DNA of 33,615 nt, taken from NCBI GenBank assembly GCA_016931415.1, contig JAFGEW010000001.1:1-33615 (forward strand). Direction: 5' to 3'. The notes under the pieces are model-generated. The model was given only the letters and a program-made list of their open reading frames with translations, had not been told where the DNA came from and did no database searches. A program made the position numbers and the translations under genes. Numbering within the stretch: the stretch's first letter is position 1; every line of letters starts with the position of its first letter. The DNA is from Verrucomicrobiota bacterium. GTDB lineage: Bacteria > Auribacterota > JABMQX01 > JAFGEW01. Positions 8,519 through 16,582 of the stretch are shown here, in pieces.

Positions 8519-10214
8519 GGTTACCCTGCTGCTGCGACTTCTGGATCTTGGCCCAGGTGTCGCGCAGCGTTACGGTGCGGTTCAGCACGGGGCGCTCGTC
8601 CGTCGAGTCCGGATCGACGCAGAAGTACCCGAGTCGCTCGAGCTGAATGCGCGTGAGTGGCGCCAAGCCCTTGAGCGCGGGCTCGAGCTTGCAGTCGAAG
8701 AGCACCTCTCTCGAGTGCGGGCGGATGTTCGAGCGCCAGTCTCGGCCTTCCTCGACGTCGTTCGGATTCTCTTTCGTGAAGAGGTGCTCGTAGAGGCGCA
8801 CGTCGGCACCGACGGCGTGCTCGGCCGAGACCCAATGGAGCGTCGCCTTGACCTTGCGGCCGTCGGGGGCGTCGCCACCGCGCGTCGCCGGATCGTACGT
8901 GCAGCGCAGCTCGACGACGGTCCCGCCGGCGTCTTTGACGACCTCCTCGCACTTGATGAAGTAGGCGTACCGCAAGCGCACCTCGCGCCCGGGCGCGAGC
9001 CGGAAGAACTTCTTCGGCGGATTCTCCATGAAGTCTTCCTGCTCGATGTAGAGCACGCGCGAGAACGGGACCTGGCGTGTTCCGGCGCTCGGGTCCTCGG
9101 GGTTGTTGATCGCCTCGAACTGCTCGACCAGGTCTTCGGGGTAGTTGGTGATCACCACGCGTAGCGGTCGGAGCACGCCCATGTAGCGTGACGAGGTTCT
9201 GTTGAGATCCTCACGCACGAAGTGCTCGAGCTGCGCGAAATCCACCGTATTCGCGGCCTTGGCGACGCCGACAGATCTGGCGAAGCTGCGGATCGACTCG
9301 GGACTGTAGCCGCGCCGGCGCATCCCGGCCAAGGTCGGCATGCGTGGATCGTCGTAGCCGTCGACGAAGCCTTCCTCGACGAGCTGGCGCAGCTTGCGCT
9401 TGCTCATCACCGTATACGTTACGTTGAGACGCGCGAACTCGATTTGCCGCGGGTGGTAAATGCCGAGTTGGTCAAGGAACCAATCGTAGAGCGGTCGGTG
9501 ATCCTCAAACTCGAGCGAGCAAAGCGAGTGCGTGATCCGCTCGATCGAGTCCTCAAGACCGTGGGCCCAATCATACGTTGGGTAGATGCACCACGCATCG
9601 CCCGCGCGGTGGTGCGACGCGTGCAGAATGCGGTACATCACCGGGTCGCGCAGGTTGAGGTTCGGCGAGGCCATGTCGATCCTGGCGCGCAACGTGCGTG
9701 AGCCGTCGGGGAACTCGCCGTTCTTCATCCGCTCGAACAGGTTCAGGTTTTCTTCGACGGAGCGGGTGCGATACGGGCTTTCGCGACCAGGCGCCGTCAG
9801 GGTCCCGCGATACTCGCGCATCTCGTCGGCGCTCAGGTCGCACACGTAGGCCTTGCCGGTGTTGATGAGCTGGACGGCCCACTCGTACATCTGTCCGAAA
9901 TAATCAGAGCCGTAGTACAGATGCTCGCCCCAGTCGGCGCCGAGCCAACGAATATCGTTGATGATCGCCTCGACGAACTCCGGTTCTTCTTTCACCGGGT
10001 TGGTGTCGTCGAAACGGAGGTGGAACGTCCCGCCGAATTCCTGCGCGATGCCCCAGTTGATCGCAATCGCCTTCGAGTGTCCGATGTGCAAGTAGGCATT
10101 TGGCTCGGGTGGGAAGCGAGTGACGACGCGCCCGCCCCACTTGCCTGCTTTGACATCCTCAGCGACGATGGCGCGGATGAAGTCCACCGGCCGTTGCAGT
10201 TCGTTCTCTGTCAT
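8511..10214 (-). CDS. glnS: Glutamine--tRNA ligase
   Basis: The enzyme charges tRNA-Gln directly with glutamine. The 567-residue chain is close to the 554 residues of E. coli GlnS. The class I signature HIGH is at residues 43-46 within [19 protein letters not shown], and the KMSKS loop appears as VMSKRKL (about residue 270). The long C-terminal anticodon-binding beta-barrels are present ([49 protein letters not shown]). It lies 18 bases downstream of the EEP-family gene in the gltX operon and overlaps the next gene by eight bases. Direct GlnRS in bacteria is thought to derive from transfer from eukaryotes and implies that the neighbouring GltX need not charge tRNA-Gln. A GGAAGGA ribosome binding site precedes the ATG. 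Confidence 0.97.
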   Translation of the reverse strand: MTENELQRPVDFIRAIVAEDVKAGKWGGRVVTRFPPEPNAYLHIGHSKAIAINWGIAQEFGGTFHLRFDDTNPVKEEPEFVEAIINDIRWLGADWGEHLYYGSDYFGQMYEWAVQLINTGKAYVCDLSADEMREYRGTLTAPGRESPYRTRSVEENLNLFERMKNGEFPDGSRTLRARIDMASPNLNLRDPVMYRILHASHHRAGDAWCIYPTYDWAHGLEDSIERITHSLCSLEFEDHRPLYDWFLDQLGIYHPRQIEFARLNVTYTVMSKRKLRQLVEEGFVDGYDDPRMPTLAGMRRRGYSPESIRSFARSVGVAKAANTVDFAQLEHFVREDLNRTSSRYMGVLRPLRVVITNYPEDLVEQFEAINNPEDPSAGTRQVPFSRVLYIEQEDFMENPPKKFFRLAPGREVRLRYAYFIKCEEVVKDAGGTVVELRCTYDPATRGGDAPDGRKVKATLHWVSAEHAVGADVRLYEHLFTKENPNDVEEGRDWRSNIRPHSREVLFDCKLEPALKGLAPLTRIQLERLGYFCVDPDSTDERPVLNRTVTLRDTWAKIQKSQQQGNHD

Positions 10215-10232
10215 GGGTGATCCGTCCTTCCG

Positions 10233-11099
10233 TCAATCGGTATTCGCGCCGAGTTCGAGCTCGCTCACGACCAGAAAATGGTCAGACGAGTCGTTGGTGA
10301 TGATCCCGCTTGCGCGCGTCGCGAACGCCCCGTCGTGAAAGATGTAGTCAATGCGGGCACGGAGCTGGCCGTAGCGTGTCGGCCAGTTCCAGGACGGGTG
10401 GGTATCCGCCTCGTCCACCGTGGCCGCGAAGCTGTCCGTGTAGCCGTGGGCGCGCAAGAACGTCGGCGCGGCGAACCATGACATGCTGTTGAAGTCTCCG
10501 AGAATCACTGTCGGCATTTTGGGATCACAGCCGGACTTCCCGTCTGCTGCACCATGAATCCAGGCGATTTCGGCGGTGTGGATATCCTCGGCGCTGCGCA
10601 GCGCCTTGAGCAGATCAAACGGGCCGTGCGTATCGAGGACGTGCACGGGCTGCAAGTGCACGTTGACGAAGCGCATCGGCTGCCCAGCCATGTCAACCTC
10701 GACAAGCTGCACGCCGAACAGCCCGTGCTCGGGCGGCATGTAGTCGGCCTTCGTAATCGGGTGCTTCGAGATCAGGCCGAAGCCCTGCGCCGCGTACAGC
10801 CCCGGCCACCCATCGAACGTCATGTGCGGGTAGTCCGTGCCAAGCTGCTCGCGCAGGTACGCCTCAGACTTGTCGGCCATCTCCTGCAAGGCGACGACGT
10901 CGGCCTGCGATTCACCAATAGCCTTGACGACCAGGTCGAGGCGCTGGTTGGCGTAGTTGATGTTATAGGTCGCCACACGAACAGTAAGGGCCTGCGCCTC
11001 AGCTTCCTCCGACGTCTTCTTCGGAAACAGGCCGAGCCTGACCGCTACAGCCGCAGTGGCCACGAGAATCAACAGCCCGATCTGACGCAAGCGGCGCAT
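10233..11099 (-). CDS. Endonuclease/exonuclease/phosphatase (EEP) family protein, signal-anchored
   Basis: This 288-residue protein has an N-terminal signal anchor or uncleaved signal (about residues 5-24) followed by an EEP (DNase I/sphingomyelinase-like) domain. Visible motifs are RVATYNINYAN near residue 44, VVALQEM with the metal-binding glutamate near residue 73, the GDFNSMSW strand (Asp and Asn of the active site) and the final SSDHFLVVSEL with the catalytic Asp-His. The domain therefore probably sits outside the cytoplasmic membrane and hydrolyses a phosphodiester, but nucleic acid, phospholipid and nucleotide substrates cannot be separated by sequence. It is 13 bases after gltX and 18 before glnS, clearly within one operon. 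GGAG precedes the ATG. Confidence 0.88.
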   Translation of the reverse strand: MRRLRQIGLLILVATAAVAVRLGLFPKKTSEEAEAQALTVRVATYNINYANQRLDLVVKAIGESQADVVALQEMADKSEAYLREQLGTDYPHMTFDGWPGLYAAQGFGLISKHPITKADYMPPEHGLFGVQLVEVDMAGQPMRFVNVHLQPVHVLDTHGPFDLLKALRSAEDIHTAEIAWIHGAADGKSGCDPKMPTVILGDFNSMSWFAAPTFLRAHGYTDSFAATVDEADTHPSWNWPTRYGQLRARIDYIFHDGAFATRASGIITNDSSDHFLVVSELELGANTD

Positions 11100-11112
11100 G
11101 GTTTCTCCGAGA

Positions 11113-12576
11113 TCAGGCCTTGCTCAGTTTCTCCAGGGCCGTCCTGATGCGGCGCACACAGATGTCTCGGCCGAGCACTTCCATCGTCTCAAACAGTGGC
11201 GGCGTCGCCGTGCTGCCCGTCAAGGCGACGCGCACAACCATGAAGAGCTTGCTTGCTTTCCAGTTGTAAGGTTCCTGCTCGGCGGTGGCGCGCATTCTAA
11301 GATCTAGAGCCGTGGCAGTGAACTCGTCATCCGGAACGGCGGGCAGCCACTTGAGCAACTCACCGAGCATTGTGGCTGCGCCGTCGAGTGTGTGGCCCTT
11401 CACCTTGAGCAGACTCGTGTCGTAGTCAACGTCCTCGAAAAAGAAGCGCATGTAGCCGGGCGCTTCCTCGAAGCGGTTGAGCCGGTCGCGTACGAGCGGG
11501 ATCGTCTTACGCAGGATCTCGGGATCGGCCTCCGGCAGTTGCGTCCGCAGTTGACGCTCGAACTCCTCGTCGGGCAGGCGGCGGATGTACTGGCCGTTCA
11601 GGTCGTTGAGTTTCTTCATGTCGAAGCGCGCGCCCGACTTGTTTACCTTTTCGAGTGAGAACTCCGTCGTCAGTTGCTCGAGCGTCAGTTGCTCGCGATC
11701 GTCGCCGGGTGACCAGCCGAGCAGCGCGAGATAGTTGACCAGCGCTTCGGGCAAGTACCCGCGCTCGCGGAAGACGCGCACATAGGGCTCGAGGCCCTCG
11801 ATAGTCTTGCGTTTGCTCATCTTCGATCCGTCAGGATTGAGGATGAGCGGCAGGTGCGCGTACACGGGCGGCTCGCAGCCGAGGGCGTGGAACAGCGCAA
11901 GGTGCTTCGGTGTGTTCGACAGATGGTCCTCGCCGCGAATGACGTGCGTGATCGCCATCTCCGCGTCGTCGACGACGTTGCTCAGGTGGAAGATGGGCGA
12001 GCCGTCCGGCTTGGCGATGACGAAGTCACCGATCTCGGTTCCCTTGACGGTCACTTCGCCTCGAATGAGGTCCGTGAACGTGAACGTCTCGTCAGGCATC
12101 TTGAAACGCACGGTGTGCAGTCTGCCCGCGGCCATATTCGACTCGATGACGTCGAGCGGCAGGTTGCGGCACGTACCGCCGTAGTGGACGGGTTCCTTGT
12201 CGGCGAGTTGACGCTGCCGCTCGGTTTCGAGTGCCTCGGCCGTGCAGAAGCAGCGGTAGGCGTGTCCGGCCTCGATGAGCCGCTCGATGGCGGCGCGGTG
12301 GCGGTCGGCGCGTTCGGACTGACGGTACGGCCCGTATGGGCCGCCCACATCCGGCCCCTCGTCCCAGTGCAGTCCAAGCCAATGGAGCGACTCGTACAAT
12401 TCCTGCTCGAACGCGGCCGTTGAACGCTCTCGGTCCGTATCCTCGAGGCGAAAGATGAACGTCCCGCCGTGCCGCTTGGCGAACAGGTGGTCGAAGAGGG
12501 CCGTGCGTGCCGTGCCGAGGTGGCACGGCCCCGTCGGCGACGGAGCGATGCGTGTGCGTATCATTGGCTCAGTCAT
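11113..12576 (-). CDS. gltX: Glutamate--tRNA ligase
   Basis: The enzyme charges tRNA-Glu. From the chosen ATG at 12576 it is 487 residues, the normal length. The chain opens with IRTRIAPSPTGPCHLGTART (the HIGH box is HLGT), carries a zinc-binding CFC...C cluster at YRCFCTAEALE...YGGTCRNL and the KMSKRKT loop. A GTG at 12597 would add seven residues, but GGAAG sits about six bases before the ATG, and the GTG lies inside a hairpin, so the ATG is preferred. It begins an operon with the EEP gene, glnS and a glycosidase-like gene. A promoter with an extended -10 lies immediately upstream and overlaps a 13-bp palindrome. Confidence 0.97.
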   Translation of the reverse strand: MTEPMIRTRIAPSPTGPCHLGTARTALFDHLFAKRHGGTFIFRLEDTDRERSTAAFEQELYESLHWLGLHWDEGPDVGGPYGPYRQSERADRHRAAIERLIEAGHAYRCFCTAEALETERQRQLADKEPVHYGGTCRNLPLDVIESNMAAGRLHTVRFKMPDETFTFTDLIRGEVTVKGTEIGDFVIAKPDGSPIFHLSNVVDDAEMAITHVIRGEDHLSNTPKHLALFHALGCEPPVYAHLPLILNPDGSKMSKRKTIEGLEPYVRVFRERGYLPEALVNYLALLGWSPGDDREQLTLEQLTTEFSLEKVNKSGARFDMKKLNDLNGQYIRRLPDEEFERQLRTQLPEADPEILRKTIPLVRDRLNRFEEAPGYMRFFFEDVDYDTSLLKVKGHTLDGAATMLGELLKWLPAVPDDEFTATALDLRMRATAEQEPYNWKASKLFMVVRVALTGSTATPPLFETMEVLGRDICVRRIRTALEKLSKA

Positions 12577-12594
12577 GGTCGTCTTCCAAGAGAA

Positions 12595-12627
12595 CACCCG
12601 TGCAAGGCCTGCGACCTTGCACGGGTG
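12595..12627 (-). terminator. 13-bp perfect hairpin: PFOR terminator and gltX leader
   Basis: CACCCGTGCAAGG (12595-12607) pairs perfectly with CCTTGCACGGGTG (12615-12627) around a seven-base loop. On the minus strand it is followed by a short pyrimidine run, TTCTCTT, so it can end transcripts of the PFOR gene, which stops 57 bases upstream. The hairpin also sits inside the start region of the gltX transcript. The U tract is poor, so its efficiency is uncertain. Confidence 0.6.
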
Positions 12628-12656
12628 ATCATATCAGGTTCTGCCCATGTGTTGAA
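12628..12656 (-). promoter_or_regulatory. Candidate extended -10 promoter of gltX operon
   Basis: The minus strand has TTCAAC (12656-12651), 17 bases, then TGATATGAT, an extended -10 with TATGAT at 12633-12628. The predicted start at about 12620 falls within the 5' arm of the adjacent hairpin. It is the only good promoter between the PFOR stop and gltX. Confidence 0.6.
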
Positions 12657-12683
12657 AGGTTGCGGTCTCGGCTCCTGACGGAC

Positions 12684-15600
12684 CTAGTCGCCGCTGCCCG
12701 CTTGGACGGTCTCCTTGAGCTCCTCGGCGCCCGGGAGCGGGTCGAACGCCATTTCCGCCATCTGCTGGTAGAGCTGCCAGCGGCGGTTCGCGTCGTATTG
12801 GGCCAGCCCGAGCAGTTCCTCGGCCAGTTCCGGATTGGTCTTGGCGAGCATGCGGAACCGGTTCTGTGTATAGGCATACTGGCGATACTCGATTGACGGC
12901 GGCTTCGAGTCGATCTTGAGCGGCTTGTCGCCGACAAACGAGCGCCGCGGATCGTAGCGATACAGGATCCAGTGGCCGGAATCGACGGCACGTTTCTGGA
13001 TGTCGCCCGCCTCGCCCATCTTGGCAATGCCATGCGCGATGCAGTGGCTGTAGGCGATAACGATGCTGGGCCCGTCGTACGACTCGGCTTCGAGGAACGC
13101 CTTGACGCACTGCGAGTCGCTGGCACCCATTGCGACGCTGGCGACGTAAACGTTGCCGTAGCTCATCGCCATGAGTCCAAGGTCCTTCTTGGCCGACGGC
13201 CGGCCCGAGGCGGCGAACTTCGCCACGGCGCCGCGCGGCGTCGCCTTCGACGCCTGTCCGCCGGTGTTCGAGTACACTTCGCTGTCGAGCACGAGCACGT
13301 TGATGTTGCGCCCACTCGCCAGCACGTGATCGAGTCCACCGTACCCGATGTCGTAGGCCCACCCGTCCCCGCCGACCGACCAGACGCTCTTCTTGACCAG
13401 GTAGTCGGCCACGCTTGCGAGCTGCTTGGCCTCGCTCGAGTCGTCGCCGGCGAGCTTTGTCTTGAGCTGGGCGACGCGCGCGCGCTGGACGGCGAGGCCC
13501 TCCTCTCCAGACTGATCGGCCTCGACGAGCGCCTTGGCGAGCTCCTCGCCGATACGGCCGGCAAGCTTGCCGACCAGCTCGCTGGCGTACTCGCTCAGCT
13601 TGTCGATCGTGAGCCGGAATCCGAATCCGAACTCGGCTGCGTCCTCGAACAATGAGTTCGACCACGCCGGCCCGTGGCCCGCCCGGTCAACGGTCCACGG
13701 CGTCGTGGGCAGGTTGCCGCCGTAGATCGAGGAGCAGCCGGTGGCGTTGGCGATCACTGCACGGTCGCCGAACAGCCGCGACAGCAGCGCCACGTATGGC
13801 GTCTCACCGCAGCCGGCGCACGCGCCGCTGAACTCGAAGAGGGGATGAAGCTGGGCGGCGCCCTTGACCGTGCTGGTCTTGAGTTGCGAGCGGTCGGCTT
13901 CGGGCAGCTCGAGGAAGAACGACCAGTTCTCACGTTCCTGCTCGCGCAACGGCGGCTGGGGCTCCATGTTGATCGCCTTGCGGCCCTCGACCTGCTTGTT
14001 CTTGGCCGGACAGGTAAAGACGCACGCGCCGCAGCCCGTGCAGTCCTCGGGCGCGACCTGGAGCGTGAACTTCTTGCCCGCGTTCTCCTTGCCGCGCGCG
14101 TCGGTCGACTTGAAGGCCCGCGGCGCATCCTTGAGCGCGGCTGGGTCGTAGATCGCGCCGCGGATGACCGCGTGGGGGCAGGCGAGGACGCAGCGGAGGC
14201 ACTGGATACACACGTCGGGATCCCAGACGGGGATCTCGAGGGCGATGTTGCGCTTCTCCCACTGCGTGGTGCCGGTCGGGAACGAGCCGTCAACGGGCAT
14301 CTTGCTCACGGGCAGCTCGTCGCCGCGGCCGGCCATGATCGGCGCCGTGACCTCCTGGACGAACTTCGGCGCCTCGGGCGAGACCGTCGGCGGCATCTCG
14401 ACCGTGCTCGTCGCCGTTGCCGGCACCGTGACCTCGTGCAGGTTGGCGAGCGTGGCGTCGACCGCGTTGAAGTTCATCTGAACGACCTCTTCGCCCTTGC
14501 GGCCGTAGGTCTTCTTGATCGCGTTCTTGATCTGAGCGATCGCCTCATCGCGCGGCAGCACGCCCGAGATGGCGAAGAAGCACGTCTGCATGATCGTGTT
14601 GATCCGCTCGCCCATCCCGGCTTCTTCGGCCACCCTGTAGGCGTCGATGACGTAGAACTTGAGCCGCTTGTCGATGATCTGCTGCTGCACCTCGCGCGGC
14701 AGATGGTTCCACACCTCGTCGGGTCCGTAGATGCTGTTGAGCAGGAACGTCGCGCCCGGCACCGCGTTCTTGAGCATGTCGTACTTCTCGATGAACGACC
14801 ACTGGTGGCACGCGACGAAGTTGGCCGCATTCACGAGGTACGTCGAGCGGATTGGCCTCGGGCCGAACCTCAGGTGCGACACCGTGACCGCGCCGGCCTT
14901 CTTCGAGTCGTAGACGAAGTAGCCCTGGGCGTAGTTGGGCGTTTCCTCGCCGATGATTTTGATCGAGTTCTTGTTCGCGCCCACCGTGCCGTCGCTGCCG
15001 AGACCGTAGAACATACCGCGTACCACATCATCGGCCTCGATCGAGAACGTCGGATCGAACTCGAGGGACGTGTGCATCACGTCATCCGTGATGCCGACGG
15101 TGAAGTGGTTCTTCGGCGTGGGTGCGGCGAGGTTCTCGAACACGGCCTTGACCATCGCCGGGGTGAACTCCTTCGACGAGAGCCCGTAGCGACCACCCAC
15201 AATGCGCGGCGCCGCGGCAAACGGCGCTGAGCCCTCGGCGAGCATCTCGTTGACCGCCGCGACCACATCTTCGTAGAGCGGTTCGCCTGCGGCACCCGGC
15301 TCCTTGGTGCGGTCGAGCACGCCAATGGCCTTCACTGTCTTAGGCAACGACCCGACAAAGTCTTTCATCGAGAACGGCCGGTACAGGCGCACCTTCACGA
15401 GGCCGACCTTCTCTCCTTTCTTGACGAGATGCTCGACCGTCTCGTGCGTGGCCTCGGCGCCCGAGCCCATGAGCACGATCACGCGCTCGGCATCCGGTGC
15501 GCCGACATAGTCGAAGAGGCGGTACTGGCGGCCGACGACTTTGGCGAAGCGGTCCATCGCCTGCTGCACGATGCCGGGACAGGCGCTGTAGAATGGGTTG

Positions 15601-16295
15601 CACGTCTCGCGGGCCTGGAAAAACACATCCGGGTTCTGTGCTGTGCCGCGCAGCACGGGCCGGTCGGGCGTCATGGCGCGTGCGCGATGGGCGAACACGT
15701 CCTCATCGTCGATCATGGCCCGAATATCGCTGTCGGCAAGCTGCTCGATCTTCTGGATCTCGTGGCTCGAGCGGAATCCGTCAAAGAAATGCACAAACGG
15801 CACGCGCGACTTGAGGCTCGAGGCATGTGCGATCAGTGCCATGTCCATCACCTCCTGGATCGACCCGGACGCCAGGAGGCCGAAACCGGTCGAGCGTGCG
15901 GCCATCACGTCGCCGTGGTCGCCGAAGATCGACAGCGCGTGCGTCGCCACCGTTCGTGCCGAGACGTGGAACACTGTCGGCGTCAGCTCGCCGGCGATCT
16001 TGAACATGTTGGGCAGCATGAGCAGCAGGCCCTGACTTGCCGTGAATGTCGTGGTCAGCGCGCCTGTCTGCGCCGCGCCGTGCACCGCGCCCGAGGCGCC
16101 GCCCTCGCTCTGCATTTCGGTCACCTGTGGGACCGTGCCCCAGATGTTGGTCTTTCCTGCGGCCGACCATTCGTCGGCGTACTCGCCCATGCCCGACGAG
16201 GGAGTGATCGGGTAGATGGCGATGACCTCACTGACCTTGTGCGCCACGTATGCGGCGACCTGATTCCCGTCGATCGTGATTTGCCGGCGTGTCAT
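12684..16295 (-). CDS. nifJ: Pyruvate:ferredoxin (flavodoxin) oxidoreductase, single-chain
   Basis: The enzyme oxidises pyruvate and CoA to acetyl-CoA and CO2, reducing ferredoxin or flavodoxin. The 1203-residue fused chain has the normal domain order. The N-terminal domain opens with VAYVAHKVSEVIAIYPITPSS. A transketolase-C-like domain (about 255-400) and the gamma domain follow. Then comes a two-[4Fe-4S] ferredoxin domain with CIQCLRCVLACP and CTGCGACVFTCP (about 690-770). The C-terminal thiamine-diphosphate domain carries GACAGCGETPY, NATGCSSIYGG and GDGWAYDIGYGG...EVYSNTGGQ, with the proximal-cluster cysteines present. GAGAGGA precedes the ATG. It appears monocistronic, with its own promoter and downstream hairpin. 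Together with NfnAB it implies ferredoxin-centred carbon metabolism. Confidence 0.97.
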   Translation of the reverse strand: MTRRQITIDGNQVAAYVAHKVSEVIAIYPITPSSGMGEYADEWSAAGKTNIWGTVPQVTEMQSEGGASGAVHGAAQTGALTTTFTASQGLLLMLPNMFKIAGELTPTVFHVSARTVATHALSIFGDHGDVMAARSTGFGLLASGSIQEVMDMALIAHASSLKSRVPFVHFFDGFRSSHEIQKIEQLADSDIRAMIDDEDVFAHRARAMTPDRPVLRGTAQNPDVFFQARETCNPFYSACPGIVQQAMDRFAKVVGRQYRLFDYVGAPDAERVIVLMGSGAEATHETVEHLVKKGEKVGLVKVRLYRPFSMKDFVGSLPKTVKAIGVLDRTKEPGAAGEPLYEDVVAAVNEMLAEGSAPFAAAPRIVGGRYGLSSKEFTPAMVKAVFENLAAPTPKNHFTVGITDDVMHTSLEFDPTFSIEADDVVRGMFYGLGSDGTVGANKNSIKIIGEETPNYAQGYFVYDSKKAGAVTVSHLRFGPRPIRSTYLVNAANFVACHQWSFIEKYDMLKNAVPGATFLLNSIYGPDEVWNHLPREVQQQIIDKRLKFYVIDAYRVAEEAGMGERINTIMQTCFFAISGVLPRDEAIAQIKNAIKKTYGRKGEEVVQMNFNAVDATLANLHEVTVPATATSTVEMPPTVSPEAPKFVQEVTAPIMAGRGDELPVSKMPVDGSFPTGTTQWEKRNIALEIPVWDPDVCIQCLRCVLACPHAVIRGAIYDPAALKDAPRAFKSTDARGKENAGKKFTLQVAPEDCTGCGACVFTCPAKNKQVEGRKAINMEPQPPLREQERENWSFFLELPEADRSQLKTSTVKGAAQLHPLFEFSGACAGCGETPYVALLSRLFGDRAVIANATGCSSIYGGNLPTTPWTVDRAGHGPAWSNSLFEDAAEFGFGFRLTIDKLSEYASELVGKLAGRIGEELAKALVEADQSGEEGLAVQRARVAQLKTKLAGDDSSEAKQLASVADYLVKKSVWSVGGDGWAYDIGYGGLDHVLASGRNINVLVLDSEVYSNTGGQASKATPRGAVAKFAASGRPSAKKDLGLMAMSYGNVYVASVAMGASDSQCVKAFLEAESYDGPSIVIAYSHCIAHGIAKMGEAGDIQKRAVDSGHWILYRYDPRRSFVGDKPLKIDSKPPSIEYRQYAYTQNRFRMLAKTNPELAEELLGLAQYDANRRWQLYQQMAEMAFDPLPGAEELKETVQAGSGD

Positions 16296-16452
16296 CTCTG
16301 TCCTCTCTGTCTGGTATGTTCGGGCCGCCGCGCGCAGGCAAGTGCCTCCGTTCGAAATGAGACGGGCCGACGGCCTTCAGGAAGCTGCACGAAATCGGAA
16401 GCACACAAGTGGGACCGTCAGGACGGGGTCTGCTCCGAGTGCATCCGGCCGC

Positions 16453-16481
16453 ACCATACTCCAGGACGGCTTCCCTGTAAA
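16453..16481 (-). promoter_or_regulatory. Candidate promoter of the PFOR gene
   Basis: The minus strand has TTTACA (16481-16476), a 17-base spacer and TATGGT (16458-16453), about 150 bases before the PFOR start. It lies between the terminator of the upstream gene and the PFOR coding region, where a promoter is required. Confidence 0.6.
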
Positions 16482-16528
16482 GAGGGTTTCCAGGGTGGCC
16501 CGAAACGTGCCCTGGCAGGGAAACAAAG

Positions 16529-16555
16529 GGGGATGGCGGGCGTGCCGCCATCCCC
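16529..16555 (-). terminator. Rho-independent terminator of the second secreted protein gene
   Basis: GGGGATGGCGG (16529-16539) and CCGCCATCCCC (16545-16555) form a perfect 11-bp stem with a five-base loop, starting 28 bases past the stop codon at 16583. On the minus strand it is followed by CTTTGTTT. The core of this hairpin is repeated at the terminator of the paralogue (20386-20410). Confidence 0.85.
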
Positions 16556-16582
16556 GGTGCGGTCTGGTTGTCGAGTTGGTCG

